In this document: piece after piece, positions 54,975 to 64,000 of the stretch
How positions within the stretch are numbered: the stretch's first letter is position 1
Layout of the letters: the number at the start of each line of letters is the position of its first letter
NCBI GenBank assembly: GCA_033807775.1
Contig: CM066312.1
Coordinates: 24,835,696 to 24,899,695, forward strand
From: Saussurea involucrata
Lineage: Eukaryota > Streptophyta > Magnoliopsida > Asterales > Asteraceae
Direction: 5' to 3'
DNA length: 64,000 nucleotides
The notes under the pieces: generated by a model
What the model saw: only the letters and a program-made list of their open reading frames with translations
Database searches by the model: none
Told to the model about the DNA's origin: nothing
Made by a program: the position numbers and the translations under genes

Positions 54975-56585
54975 TTAAGCAGATTTTGGTACCCAATGGC
55001 ATTTGGGTCCTAGTGGGTTAGGTGTAGATTTCTTACAAGGAATAATGTAAGAACCATACCAATAAGAAGTATAATCTTTATGCACAAAATCATTTGATCC
55101 ACAGTAAGAACAACATATTTTCTTATGTGCCAACCTAATCAGATGATTTACAGAATGAATAGGATTAAGTTTAGCAGAAGATTTACCTTTTGGCGCATTG
55201 TTCTTCTTGGCATTTGATGTGAATACAGATGATTTTGGCACATCTTTCTTTGGAATTGTTGTGCCTTTGATTCTCCATTCCATCTTCACCCTCTTGAAGA
55301 CTGGAACTTCTTCAGATTTGGAAGTATTAATTTTAGGCACCTTAAGAATATCATCCGATTTATCAAACAGAGGATTATAGAAAAGATTAGAAGAACGAAT
55401 CTGACCTTTTGAGAAATCTGTTGATCTTTTAAATTGTTTAGAAGGAATGTTTTTAAAACTTGAACTTGAAGCAGTTTTAAAAGAACATTCAGGATCATTT
55501 GAATCAACAAATGGAGTCTGAAAGATAGAATTATGACTAGCCTGCTTTGAGACATCAAATTTAAAAATGACGTCTTCAAGTTCTTTGACTTTGTTTATTA
55601 AAACATTTTTCTCTTTAGAAATTAGATCAAATTTCTTTTGGAGATCAGATTTGATCAACTGATCCTTCAAAATATACACGTTCCGATTCAAAATCTTTTT
55701 CCAAAAACCTTCTTTTATCAGTAATCTCTTTGAAAATTTCCATATTTTTCTTTTTAAGGGTTTTACTTTCCTTTTCAAAGAGATTTTTCTTTTCCGTGAA
55801 ATCTTTTCTTTCCTTTTCCAAAAGATTTTCTAATTCAGAGATTTTCATGGAAAGTTCAGAACTTTTAATCTCAAAAAAATTTTGTTCAGTTTCAAATTTA
55901 GCTCTTTCTTTTTCGAGCTTGTCTTTTTCTAAAAATAAAACATTCTCAAAGTCAGAAACTTGTTTTGAAAGTTTTATACAATTAAGTTCAATTATTTCCT
56001 TTTCTTTAAGAATCTTCTCTCTCCTGTCTTCAATGCTCTTCAGATCAGCATTTTCCTTTTTAAGAGTTGTTACTTTCTCTTGAAGTTTCTCGATTTGATC
56101 GTGCAGACTTGAGTTGTCTTTGTCTTTCTTTGTTTCAAGACCTGCAATATAAACTTCAAGATCAGTTATTCTTTTAGTAAGTTTAGCATTTGAAGAAGAA
56201 ATGTCTAAAATTTGTCTTTTCAGATTAACATTTTCTTCTTCCAATGCTTTATTTAAAATAGGAGTTGAAGAATTTGAAGCATTATCTTTAACAGGAGTTT
56301 CTGATATAGGAGATGTTTCTGATAAAATAACTTGTTGCAAAATTCCATTATTTGCCTTAGCTTTTTCAAGTGGCTTTGGAGGTGTTTTTGTTATTATGAC
56401 TTGTTGCAACACTTCATTATTTGGTTTAACAGATACATGTGAATTAACAGATGTTTCTGTTATAATGACTTGTTGCAACTTTACATTTGGTTTAACAAAA
56501 ACTTTTGCAATTGGAGGAATCTCCTTTTTCAGAGTTTGCTTCAAATCTTCACCACTGCTTTTAACAATAACTTGTTGTAAAACCA
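54975..56585 (-). pseudogene. Gag-like coiled-coil protein of the non-autonomous element
   Basis: The start is taken at ATG 56585, where four LQQVI-containing repeats begin (VLQQVIVKSS, KLQQVIITET, VLQQVIITKT, ILQQVILSET). About 220 residues of heptad-patterned coiled coil rich in Lys, Glu and Leu follow. A frameshift near 55690 changes frame, and the protein continues as a Ser/Lys-rich region to a Cys motif CSYCGSNDFVHK and the end KCHWVPKSA. The CX2C...H and WVPK ending resemble the gag-pol junction of copia elements. The normal Gag capsid domain is not recognisable. Self-association through the coiled coil and co-packaging with a helper Gag is a possible role. Confidence 0.6.
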
Positions 56586-56744
56586 TTTTGAATATTGCTA
56601 GAAATTGATCGTTCAGAAGATCAAGCAGACAGTGTATGAAAATACACAAAAAAAATATATAAAATTTTTTCTTGAAAAGCTCTTACAGTGTATGAAATAC
56701 ACTATAGAAAAAATTTCGGGATAAATTTTTTTTTTTTTTTTTAA

Positions 56745-57340
56745 ATTCACAAGAATTCGGATGAGTAAGGGTTCGAATTCAACGAATTCGGATGAAGAAG
56801 GATTCGAATTCAATGATTTCGGATGAATAAGGGTTCGAATTCAATGAATTCGGATGAAGAAGGGTTCGAATTCAATGAATTCGGATGCTGAAGGGTTCGA
56901 ATTCACTCAATTCGGACTTAACTTGGTTCGAATTCAATGAATTCGGATGCTTAAGGGTTCGAATTCAATGAATTCGGATGCTTAAGGGTTCGAATTCAAT
57001 GAATTCGGATGCTTAAGGGTTCGAATTCTATGAATTCGGATGCTTAAGGGTTCGAATTCTATGAATTCGGATGCTTAAGGGTTCGAATTCAACACTTGGA
57101 AAATTTAATCAACTCAATTCGAATCTAACACAGTTCGAATTCTCCTCAATTCGAATCTAACACGGTTCGAATTCTCCTCAATTCGAATCTAGCTGGGTTC
57201 GAATTCAATCAATTCGAATCCTTCTTGAGTCGAATTCTACACTTGTATTTCCAAGAACACTCCGAATTCTTCTTTGAATGATCCGAATTCACCAAGAATG
57301 ATCCGAATTCACCAAGAATGATCCGAATTCTGCACTTCGA
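56745..57340 (-). repeat. GAATTC-rich tandem repeat between primer site and gag
   Basis: A unit of about 30 bp with GGGTTCGAATTCAATGAATT and CGGATG repeats about 12 times from 56745 to 57100, then passes into diverged forms (AACACGGTTCGAATTCTCCTC; GATCCGAATTCACCAAGAAT). Almost every unit carries GAATTC or TTCGAA palindromes. It lies in the 5' untranslated part of the element, where packaging signals would be. Confidence 0.8.
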
Positions 57341-57793
57341 ACACGAAAATCACTAAATCAGCCATAACTTTTTCAATTCTTGATCAATTGTTATGAAATT
57401 TGCACAGATTTGTTCGAAATTTGATTCCACACACTTTCTTAGTTAATCACAAATCCTAATTCGATCAATTTAATCGAATTTTGATCCAAAAATAGTAGAA
57501 AAAGTTTTCGAACAAAAATGATATAAAATGATCAGATCTGCAAATTCTGTGCAGATTTTGGTGTTGATCCAAGAATTAAAGATGTTCAGGAATCAAATCC
57601 GAGTGCAATGATGTCAAGAATCAATCCAAAAGATCAAAAATTAAAGAAAAGATGAAATCTGGATGAATAGTAAATGAAGAAGGGTCAGAATTCTTGATGA
57701 ACAGTGATGAATAGTGATGAACACCCAATCCGAATTCTTCAGCTTTAGTGTAAAAAATCTTCAATTTGGTCTTCGATCTGCTTGAATCTTCTG

Positions 57794-57811
57794 TTTAGCT
57801 CTGATACCAAT
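57794..57811 (-). promoter_or_regulatory. Primer binding site of the non-autonomous element
   Basis: On the minus strand ATTGGTATCAGAGCTAAA follows the LTR end TTTATCA directly and fits initiator tRNA-Met. Confidence 0.85.
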
Positions 57812-58068
57812 TGATAAATCCCAGATCTCTAGCAATAAGATATGAATGTAGTGAGAGAGAATCTAGAGAGCAAATATGTCATCCATGTATTGAGCTCAAA
57901 AAGATTACAAAAGGTTTCTAAAAGATTACAAAAGCTTTTTTAACAAATGAACTAGACAAGCCTATTTATACCCATGACATACAAGGTATAAAGGCATTCA
58001 CAATACTGTATAGACTCATACAGTACATTGACTTTACAGTAAATCTTGAATACAACAATGCTCTAACA
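57812..58068 (-). repeat. LTR (right; 5' LTR in element orientation)
   Basis: 257 bp, differs from the left LTR at about one position (A for T near 57989). Confidence 0.9.
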
Positions 58069-58073
58069 TTTTG

Positions 58074-58120
58074 TACATGAGGAAGTGTGCAGGGGAAGGT
58101 GCTCAATATCATTAGGCTTA
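58074..58120 (+). pseudogene. Ty3 gag-protease continuation after the insertion
   Basis: Continues the reading of 51280-52380 once the inserted element and one TTTTG are removed. It reads SVQGKVLNII with a stop upstream and then loses similarity. Confidence 0.5.
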
Positions 58121-60166
58121 GGATTTTGGGGAAGAAGAGATAGATAAATATACACATCCCATTGTACTGATTGGGGGGCATTCGTGGGCTTTTGAGGCTC
58201 CTCCCTGAAAGATTTACCGATGTGAGCCCCTTCAATAACATTGGATTTTTCTTGTTATTCTCTAAGGTACCATGTAATTAGTCAAAGTGCGCACAAACAT
58301 GCTTGGACACCCACAATTAATGAAAGAACATATTATTAAGTATCACTTACATTATCCATACTATAGTATACATTTACATTTTGTTTTTAAAAGTTTTATA
58401 AAATCTAAGGTTTTAAATTAACATTGCATGTGTACAACTTCATATACTTTTGTGTTTAAAATCGATAAAACTAATTGATAATTATCTGATATACACGTTT
58501 AAATACAGAATAAGCATTGAACCCTATTAATACGATAGAATACTGAATAAATTTCATGGCTCTAAATAACTCGTTATGACATGTTATAAAATCAAGGTTT
58601 GGGTTCGTCGCGACGTTGACCGCTAGGGCTCCACTCTAAGGCTTGGCTTGCGTGTAACGTGTTAATGGCACATTATGGTGTGTTACGACTTAAATACACA
58701 AAATAAGGAAACATTAAAACAAAAAACAAAAAAAAAAAAAAAACAAAAAACAAAAAACAAAAATCAAAAAACAAGTACATACTAACTCTCATTTTCGTAC
58801 ACAGAGTCCAACGCAACAAATTTATAATTGAAGAAAGTAGTGAGTAGAGATTTAAGATATTTACTTGATTTTTCACTATTGATATCATTTTTCGTTAGCT
58901 CTGTATATTTGTTATCAATGGTATTTGTTTGCTTTACTACTTTAAACGAATTTATTTTGTTCTTCAGTATTATTCAATACACTAACAGACACGTGTGTAT
59001 GCGTATATATCGCCTTACAGCATACCTTGAAAAACATAGTGGTCTCGCTGTAACTCGTAAGACTTTATATTATTGTCACGCCACGCCTCACGTCATTTTG
59101 AATCTTGATAAATTTCAATCAAAAAAGAATTATATTAATTTTTGAGTATATTACATTTTTTCATCCCTCTGATATGTTGAAAGTGGCTATTTTCATCCCT
59201 ATGATTTTTGAAATATCATTTTCTTTCCCCATGGTTTATAGTTTATCGTTGTTTCGTTCTTATGATTTAAATTTTATTATTGTTTTCATCTATACAGGTT
59301 ACAGTTCATTGTTAATTTAATCTCTCATACTTAAAGATAGGAGATCATGAGAGAATATAGCAAGAAACTGCAAGTTATTGAGCTGAAAACCACAATTTAA
59401 AAATCACAAGAATGAAACTCACAATATTTAATAAGCCACGAGGATGAAAAACATAATTTACTCTTAATTTTTTTATTCTTAATTTACAATAAATTTCACC
59501 TCCGATTGAATGACCCAGATGCACAAGATAAATCAAAAAGAAATATCAAATATCTTGGTAGTTTATGAGCATCTCTAACAGATCCTAAAAGATAAGAAAG
59601 TGAAAATATTGTTCTTTAGTTTGCTTCAACAGATTATCTACATTATTGCCTAAAATAAAGAAAATGAGAAAAACTTTAAATTTAGATAATTCTGTAAAAC
59701 TTAAAGTGAGAAGATAATTTTTTTTATATATATATTTTCCACCACTGAAATTGATATTTTATTAATATTGTGTATAAAGTTTTTTGAATGCATTAAGATG
59801 ATACATTAATAAAATATTTTAATAATATAATTAATATTGAAATATCTAAAATAAAAAAATGTTGAAATAGAGTAATTTAAAAAAAAATTGAACTTCTAAT
59901 TTTTCATCTTAAGGAACCTTATAGGCTCCAAAGAAGAAAAAGAAGATCTTGTGTACTTGCATTTAAAGGACTAAAACAATTATTGCTATTAAAGTTTATC
60001 ATGTTTTTAGAATTGAACTTTAAAATAACATTCATAACAGTCATATTTTAGAAGGGTTTGTTATAATAATTATATATGTGTAGTCATGTTGCCAGAAATT
60101 TCTACTATGGCCTGCTTTTTAATCATAAAACAAATTTTAAATATTTTTGTTAAATATTTATAAAAC
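58121..60166. other. Intergenic AT-rich DNA
   Basis: No gene, RNA or element recognised. A poly-A tract lies at 58728-58745 and several short repeats of CATCCCT/GATTT occur near 59160-59300. Confidence 0.5.
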
Positions 60167-60169
60167 TAA

Positions 60170-60914
60170 GGTGGTGATTGGTTAGTTGAAATCTGGTGGA
60201 ATTTTAAGGAATTGGAATGATCAGTTCAATTGACCAAATTTCACTCTTGTGTTTGGTTCATTTTTTGAGTTTTCAAAAGGAATTCAAATTCTACGAATGC
60301 TGGAATGTAAATTCCGTAGGAGGCGTTTGGTTCGCATAATGGAATTTGGTGGAATTGGAATCCATCAAAGGAATTTGACTTTGAGGGAATTGAAATGAAA
60401 GTTGACCGCACACTTTGATTGCATTTGGTTGGATGAAATTGGAATATAATCTCTAAAAATAATTGGAATCTTCATCTTTGTTTGGGGGGAGGGAGGTGGC
60501 GGGAGCAAAAGGGGTGGGTGTAGCAAGGATGAGGTGGGGTGGGTGGTCAAGGTGGGGAAGGCAGGGGCGTGTTGGGGGTAAGGGTGGGGTAAGGGGCCAA
60601 TGGCACGACTGGGTGGGGGTGGCGGCAGGACGGGTTGGGAGGGGTGGGGTGAGGGTGGTTAAATTGGATGCAAAGATTATTTTTGTCGTTCTAAAACGAA
60701 ATTATAAATTATATTACATTTGCCATGAAATGGAATTCAAATCCTTCACATATGCTAAGGAATGATCAAATCTCTCAACTGTGGAATTTGGTGGTATGCG
60801 GTGGAATCCTATCAATTTATTTCGTGAACCAAACACCACTAAGGAATTTGGTCAATAGAATTTGTCATTCCAATTCCATCAAATTCCTTTGAATTCTCCG
60901 AACCAACTAGCCCC
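60170..60914. mobile_element. Tourist-like MITE (745 bp)
   Basis: The ends GGTGGTGATTGGTTAGTTG and (read inward) GGGGCTAGTTGGTTCGGAG are inverted repeats, and the flanks are TAA on the left and TTA on the right, of TWA type but not identical. Many GGAATTTGGTGGAATT words repeat inward from both sides, so it could fold into a long hairpin. A G-rich block (60485-60660) fills the centre. Confidence 0.65.
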
Positions 60915-61699
60915 TTAGGTTCTAGCAAGGAATATTAATTCCTTCCTACCATCTTCAAGAAAAAAACTCTTATACATTTTATAGTACTCCATTTCATTCC
61001 ATCCCACCATGATGAATGTCACCACCGTCATTATCGCCGTAACAACCACCCATTGTCGTCACCGCCACTGCAACCACCACCATCATTTATTACGAGCCAT
61101 AGCTTATTTAGGGTAATTTCCGTGGTTGCTCCGTCCTCATCAAGCAAGTCTCTTCAACCTAGAGTTCAAGGTCAAGTGTTAACCTTCATTCATACATATT
61201 TCTTGGTTTTAGGTTTTGACCAAAAACCAAGTATTTTGAGTTCATTCTAACCTTTTAAACTTTATAAATGTCAAAACTATACATTGTGACAAGCCTTAGA
61301 CTATTACTATTGGATCAATAGTTATAGGATTCGACATATTTTTTGGATAACTCCCGTTTGTAACTAGTTGAGACATTGGGTCATCGGAAGGCAACTTGGT
61401 ACGGTTATATGGGACCGGATTCTTGCCACAGACCGTAAATGTAATCCTAGTGAATGAGTATGATTAGGATCATCGGGTGTCCTCCCCCATATCTCTGTAC
61501 GAGTCGAAGAGCTCGTGGTCATTGTTCCTAGTATGAGTTCATTAACTTGGAATGTAGCTTACTTTTGTGTTCCACTACAGTGCTTGGAAATCGGTTACGT
61601 TTCTCCAAAACTTCATACCCGTGCTTAGGTTGTTTGATTAGGGTGCAAGTTTCTCTTTCATATCGAATCTTTTGGTTAAAAGCCTTTTGTTCCCACTAG
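60915..61699. other. Intergenic DNA
   Basis: ACCACC/CACCG-rich segment at 61010-61085. No gene recognised. Confidence 0.4.
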
Positions 61700-62263
61700 T
61701 AGTTTAAAGGACTCTTTAGGGGTAGAGATAGCTAATGGTGGTCAAGTAGTAATTCGGGACGTGTTGAAGGGTTGTACCCTTGAGATCAAGGGGAAGGAGT
61801 TTCCGAACAATTAGATTCCCATGTTGATTGGTGGGTTCAACGTAGTGTTCGGAATAGATTGGCTAGCAGAGAATAACGCCGAGATTGTGTGTTCCATGAA
61901 GTTGATCTGAATCTTGATTTCGGATAGCGATGTAGCAATGATTAATGGAGAACGGAGGAAAGGTGATGTTGCGGTCTTTACCATGGCTAAAGCACGTAAG
62001 TGCATGGTGAAAGGATGATCATTCTTTTTGGTGTATGTATTGATGCTAAACTCAATAAGAAGAAGTTCGAGGACGTAAAGGTGGCACACTAGTTTGCCGA
62101 TGTATTTCTGGATGACTTAACCGGTTTGCCAGCCGATCGTCTGTAGAATTATGAATTGATCTTATTACAAGAGCGACTCCAATCTCTGGAGCTCCTCACG
62201 GGTTAGCTCCATCGGAGATGAAAGAAATGCTAGCGCAACTTCAAGACCTTCTTGAGAAGGAGT
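61700..62263 (+). pseudogene. Decayed Ty3/gypsy protease-RT linker
   Basis: With several stops and frameshifts it reads EIANGGQVVIRDVLKGCTLE, IGGFNVVFGIDWLAENNAEI, MAKARKCMVKG, and near 62190 GAPHGLAPSEMKEMLAQLQD. These match in order the protease C-terminus and the linker preceding RT in chromodomain Ty3 elements, as in the intact copy at 6250-6720. The RT itself is missing because a copia LTR begins at 62264. Confidence 0.75.
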
Positions 62264-63230
62264 TGTTGATCCAAACCCTTCAGTGATTTGATGATGACCC
62301 TTAGAATCACTTAGCGAAAGTTATAAGTAAACATTATGTATAAGTGTTTCACCATCAACGAATATATACTAAGTCTGTTCAGTATCGCTAATGGAGAACC
62401 ACTGCTCTTTATTCTTTTCTCAGTGATAAAATACATCAGTGATAACTGAGCCTGTTCAGTTTCACTGATGATCACTGATTGATTATTCTGTAAATGTTTA
62501 TTTGTAATCCCTGAAGACAAGTTTCACGGTAAAAGGGTTCAACGCTGAATCAAAGATAAAGCGAATGAACAAGTGACAAGTGTACTAATGATCAGATGCG
62601 AATATCAGTGAAACCAAGACAAGTCCACAACACGCGATGTTTCAAGTAGAAGACTTCAGCGAGAGCTGACCTTCATTCAGGCCTCACTGAAGAAGATCAA
62701 CTCAGCAATCGCTGATCATGAAGCCTGCACTACAAGGAACGTTTGTCTTATCCCCTTACACACTTTTGTACGATTTGTCAGAAGGACATACCTTTGTCCA
62801 GAATCGTACAAACCATTCTGCCACTACATTGTTCACCATGCGGCCAAAAGCATGTTTGCAAAATTCAGAAGCATGCATCCAACCAAACAGTGACACGTGT
62901 AAAAGTCCTCCTGACATGCATTAAATGCATGTGGTATAAATAGGAGGAATGCACCTTCATTTCGGAGGTGAACATCCCTGAACTACTTTGTGCCTTAGAA
63001 AATTACTCTTAATTTTCTTTGTTCCCTCTTTATTATTCTAAGTACAAGAATACTTAGTGATTCTCATAGTTTGTTTAGATTAGGTCTTGTACTTAATCTT
63101 ATTCCGCAACAAGCTGTAAATTGTTTGATATATTCAATTAAACAATTTAGAAAGATAAAAATCTTGTGTTTGTATTTAACCCTCCCCCCATTCTACAAAC
63201 TAATACTTGTATAACCCTTCAGGACCAACA
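62264..63230 (+). repeat. 5' LTR of a second Sirevirus-like copia element
   Basis: Begins TGTTGATCC and ends GGACCAACA (967 bp), closely matching the terminal design of the LTR at 1177-2380. A TATA box (TATAAATA, 62934-62941) follows the palindrome TGCATTAAATGCA. A primer site begins two bases after the end. The element interrupts a decayed Ty3 pol. Confidence 0.8.
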
Positions 63231-63232
63231 AG

Positions 63233-63250
63233 TGGTATCAGAGCAAATTG
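63233..63250 (+). promoter_or_regulatory. Primer binding site, initiator tRNA-Met (copia)
   Basis: TGGTATCAGAGCAAATTG follows the LTR end by two bases. Confidence 0.85.
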
Positions 63251-63307
63251 TTTAATCTCAATAAACAAGATCTTGCTTATACTATCTCGTCCTTGCTATT
63301 CTTCAAA

Positions 63308-63590
63308 TGGCAAACAATACAAACACAAACTACATAGATAATGGCTCTCTTGCTAAACCTCCTCGATTTAGTAAAGATAACTTCAATCTTTGGAAGAATC
63401 GAATGATGCTCTTTCTAGAAGGTGTAGATCCCAATATACCTTACTATGTTGAAAATGGACCCTATGTTCCATACATCATAGATGCTGCTGTTCCAACCAC
63501 TGCTACCACTCCTGCCATTCCTGAAAGGCAAATAATCAAAGCTATCTCTCAGTGGACAGATGATGATAAGAAGAAGGTGGCCATAGATAT
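63308..63590 (+). pseudogene. Copia gag, N-terminal part
   Basis: Starts MANNTNTNYIDNGSLAKPPR and carries the copia Gag signature (FSKDNFNLWKNRMMLFLEGV, then NGPYVPYI) up to DDDKKKVAIDI. This N-terminal domain resembles that of Sirevirus and other plant copia Gag proteins. At 63591 the frame runs into unrelated sequence that looks like another LTR, so the protein is cut after about 95 residues. Confidence 0.8.
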
Positions 63591-64000
63591 TGTTTGGGTA
63601 AAAATCCACACCTCACGACCGACGAAGAAAAATAAACATGACATTTACGTAAGACAAATCTTGTATTAAGATAAGGTCCCGCAGATTACACACGACTGCC
63701 TCCTCCGTCGTACATTCCTACGATGGTCGTAAGACTCCTACGTTCGACAACCGTGACTTAAAGACGGTCGCACGACCGTACTAACCGTTAACAGTCAACA
63801 ACCATTTTCTTTGTTTCATTAATGCAGGCCCAAGAGCAATCATCACCCAATGGTCATAATGGACAAGCCATAAATGACAATTAAGGACCAAACAACTGTT
63901 ACGACAATCATCAAGACACATTAAATGCTCCTAAAAGTTATATAAACGAAGGCAGGCACTATATTCGAGGACAATTCTTTTGGATACAACAATTCTTTGG
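63591..64000. repeat. Probable start of a further LTR inserted in the copia gag
   Basis: Starts TGTTTGGGTAAAAATCC exactly where gag is lost and continues without coding potential. It contains ACGACCGT/ACGGTCG inverted words (63700-63790) and a late TATATAAA-type box (63941-63948), consistent with an LTR promoter. It runs off the window, so neither its end nor a target duplication can be seen. Confidence 0.5.

Larger units (their letters stand above)
52386..58068 (-). mobile_element. Young non-autonomous Sirevirus-like LTR retrotransposon
   Basis: The 257-bp LTRs (52386-52642 and 57812-58068) differ at about one position, and perfect 5-bp target duplications TTTTG (52381-52385 and 58069-58073) flank the element. 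On the minus strand the LTR runs TGTTAGAGC...TTTATCA, followed by a tRNA-Met primer site and a gag-like ORF. A cluster of polypurine tracts near the other LTR ends in AAAGGGGGAGAT. No protease, integrase or RT could be found, so the element must use enzymes from a relative. Multiple PPTs and a CCHC-like motif followed by WVPK suggest Sirevirus or related copia ancestry. Confidence 0.85.

Noticed and set aside
56745..57340. Regular repeats resembling a CRISPR array
   Set aside because: No spacers; the units are true tandem repeats in the leader of a retrotransposon.

Overview
This window is plant nuclear DNA: AT-rich, intron-bearing and packed with nested transposable elements. Chromodomain Ty3 elements, Sirevirus-type copia elements, a CACTA and a MULE transposase, Tourist-like MITEs and an endogenous pararetrovirus together indicate an angiosperm. 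An Asterid such as a composite is plausible, but that is an impression, not a demonstration. Only one host gene looks intact: a two-exon phytocyanin at 12221-14314.

Layout. 1-2380 is the 3' part of a Sirevirus-like copia element with repeated polypurine tracts and its 3' LTR. 2381-11813 is the front of a minus-strand MULE gene, split by a complete chromodomain Ty3 element (2828-11097) and cut on its downstream side by the copia element. 12158-14314 is the phytocyanin gene, whose intron holds two opposed Tourist-like MITEs. 14669-16362 holds elements seated in (TA)n tracts and CGATAT-rich repeats. 17254-21431 holds degraded fragments of unrelated host genes, all read on the minus strand (PERK-type kinase, GH38 alpha-mannosidase, pfkB kinase).

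21944-38153 is the most unusual part: a pararetrovirus of the Caulimoviridae integrated as a tail-to-tail inverted repeat. The plus copy is longer than one genome (unit about 9.08 kb, terminally redundant). The minus copy covers coat protein to leader. The gene order is leader ORF, tRNA-Met primer site, small coiled-coil ORFs, movement plus coat protein, protease, RT-RNase H, viroplasmin/transactivator, promoter. Both promoters point into the roughly 70-nt centre, so transcripts from either should fold into long hairpins. The virus also has a canonical -1 slippery heptamer abutting the coat-protease stop codon, a badnavirus-type second Cys motif together with a viroplasmin-like gene, and an 8-Cys ORF upstream of the primer site.

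38384-45343 is a chain of elements whose ends sit in (TA)n microsatellites, with nested hAT and Tourist-like insertions and a captured RING-H2 fragment. 45961-47370 is a broken CACTA element. 47614-50382 is a solo Ty3 LTR. 50383-58120 is a Ty3 gag remnant interrupted by a young non-autonomous Sirevirus-like element (52386-58068). 58121-64000 is mostly intergenic DNA with a Tourist-like element, a decayed Ty3 pol, and the 5' LTR and truncated gag of another Sirevirus-like copia element, itself cut by a further LTR-like sequence.
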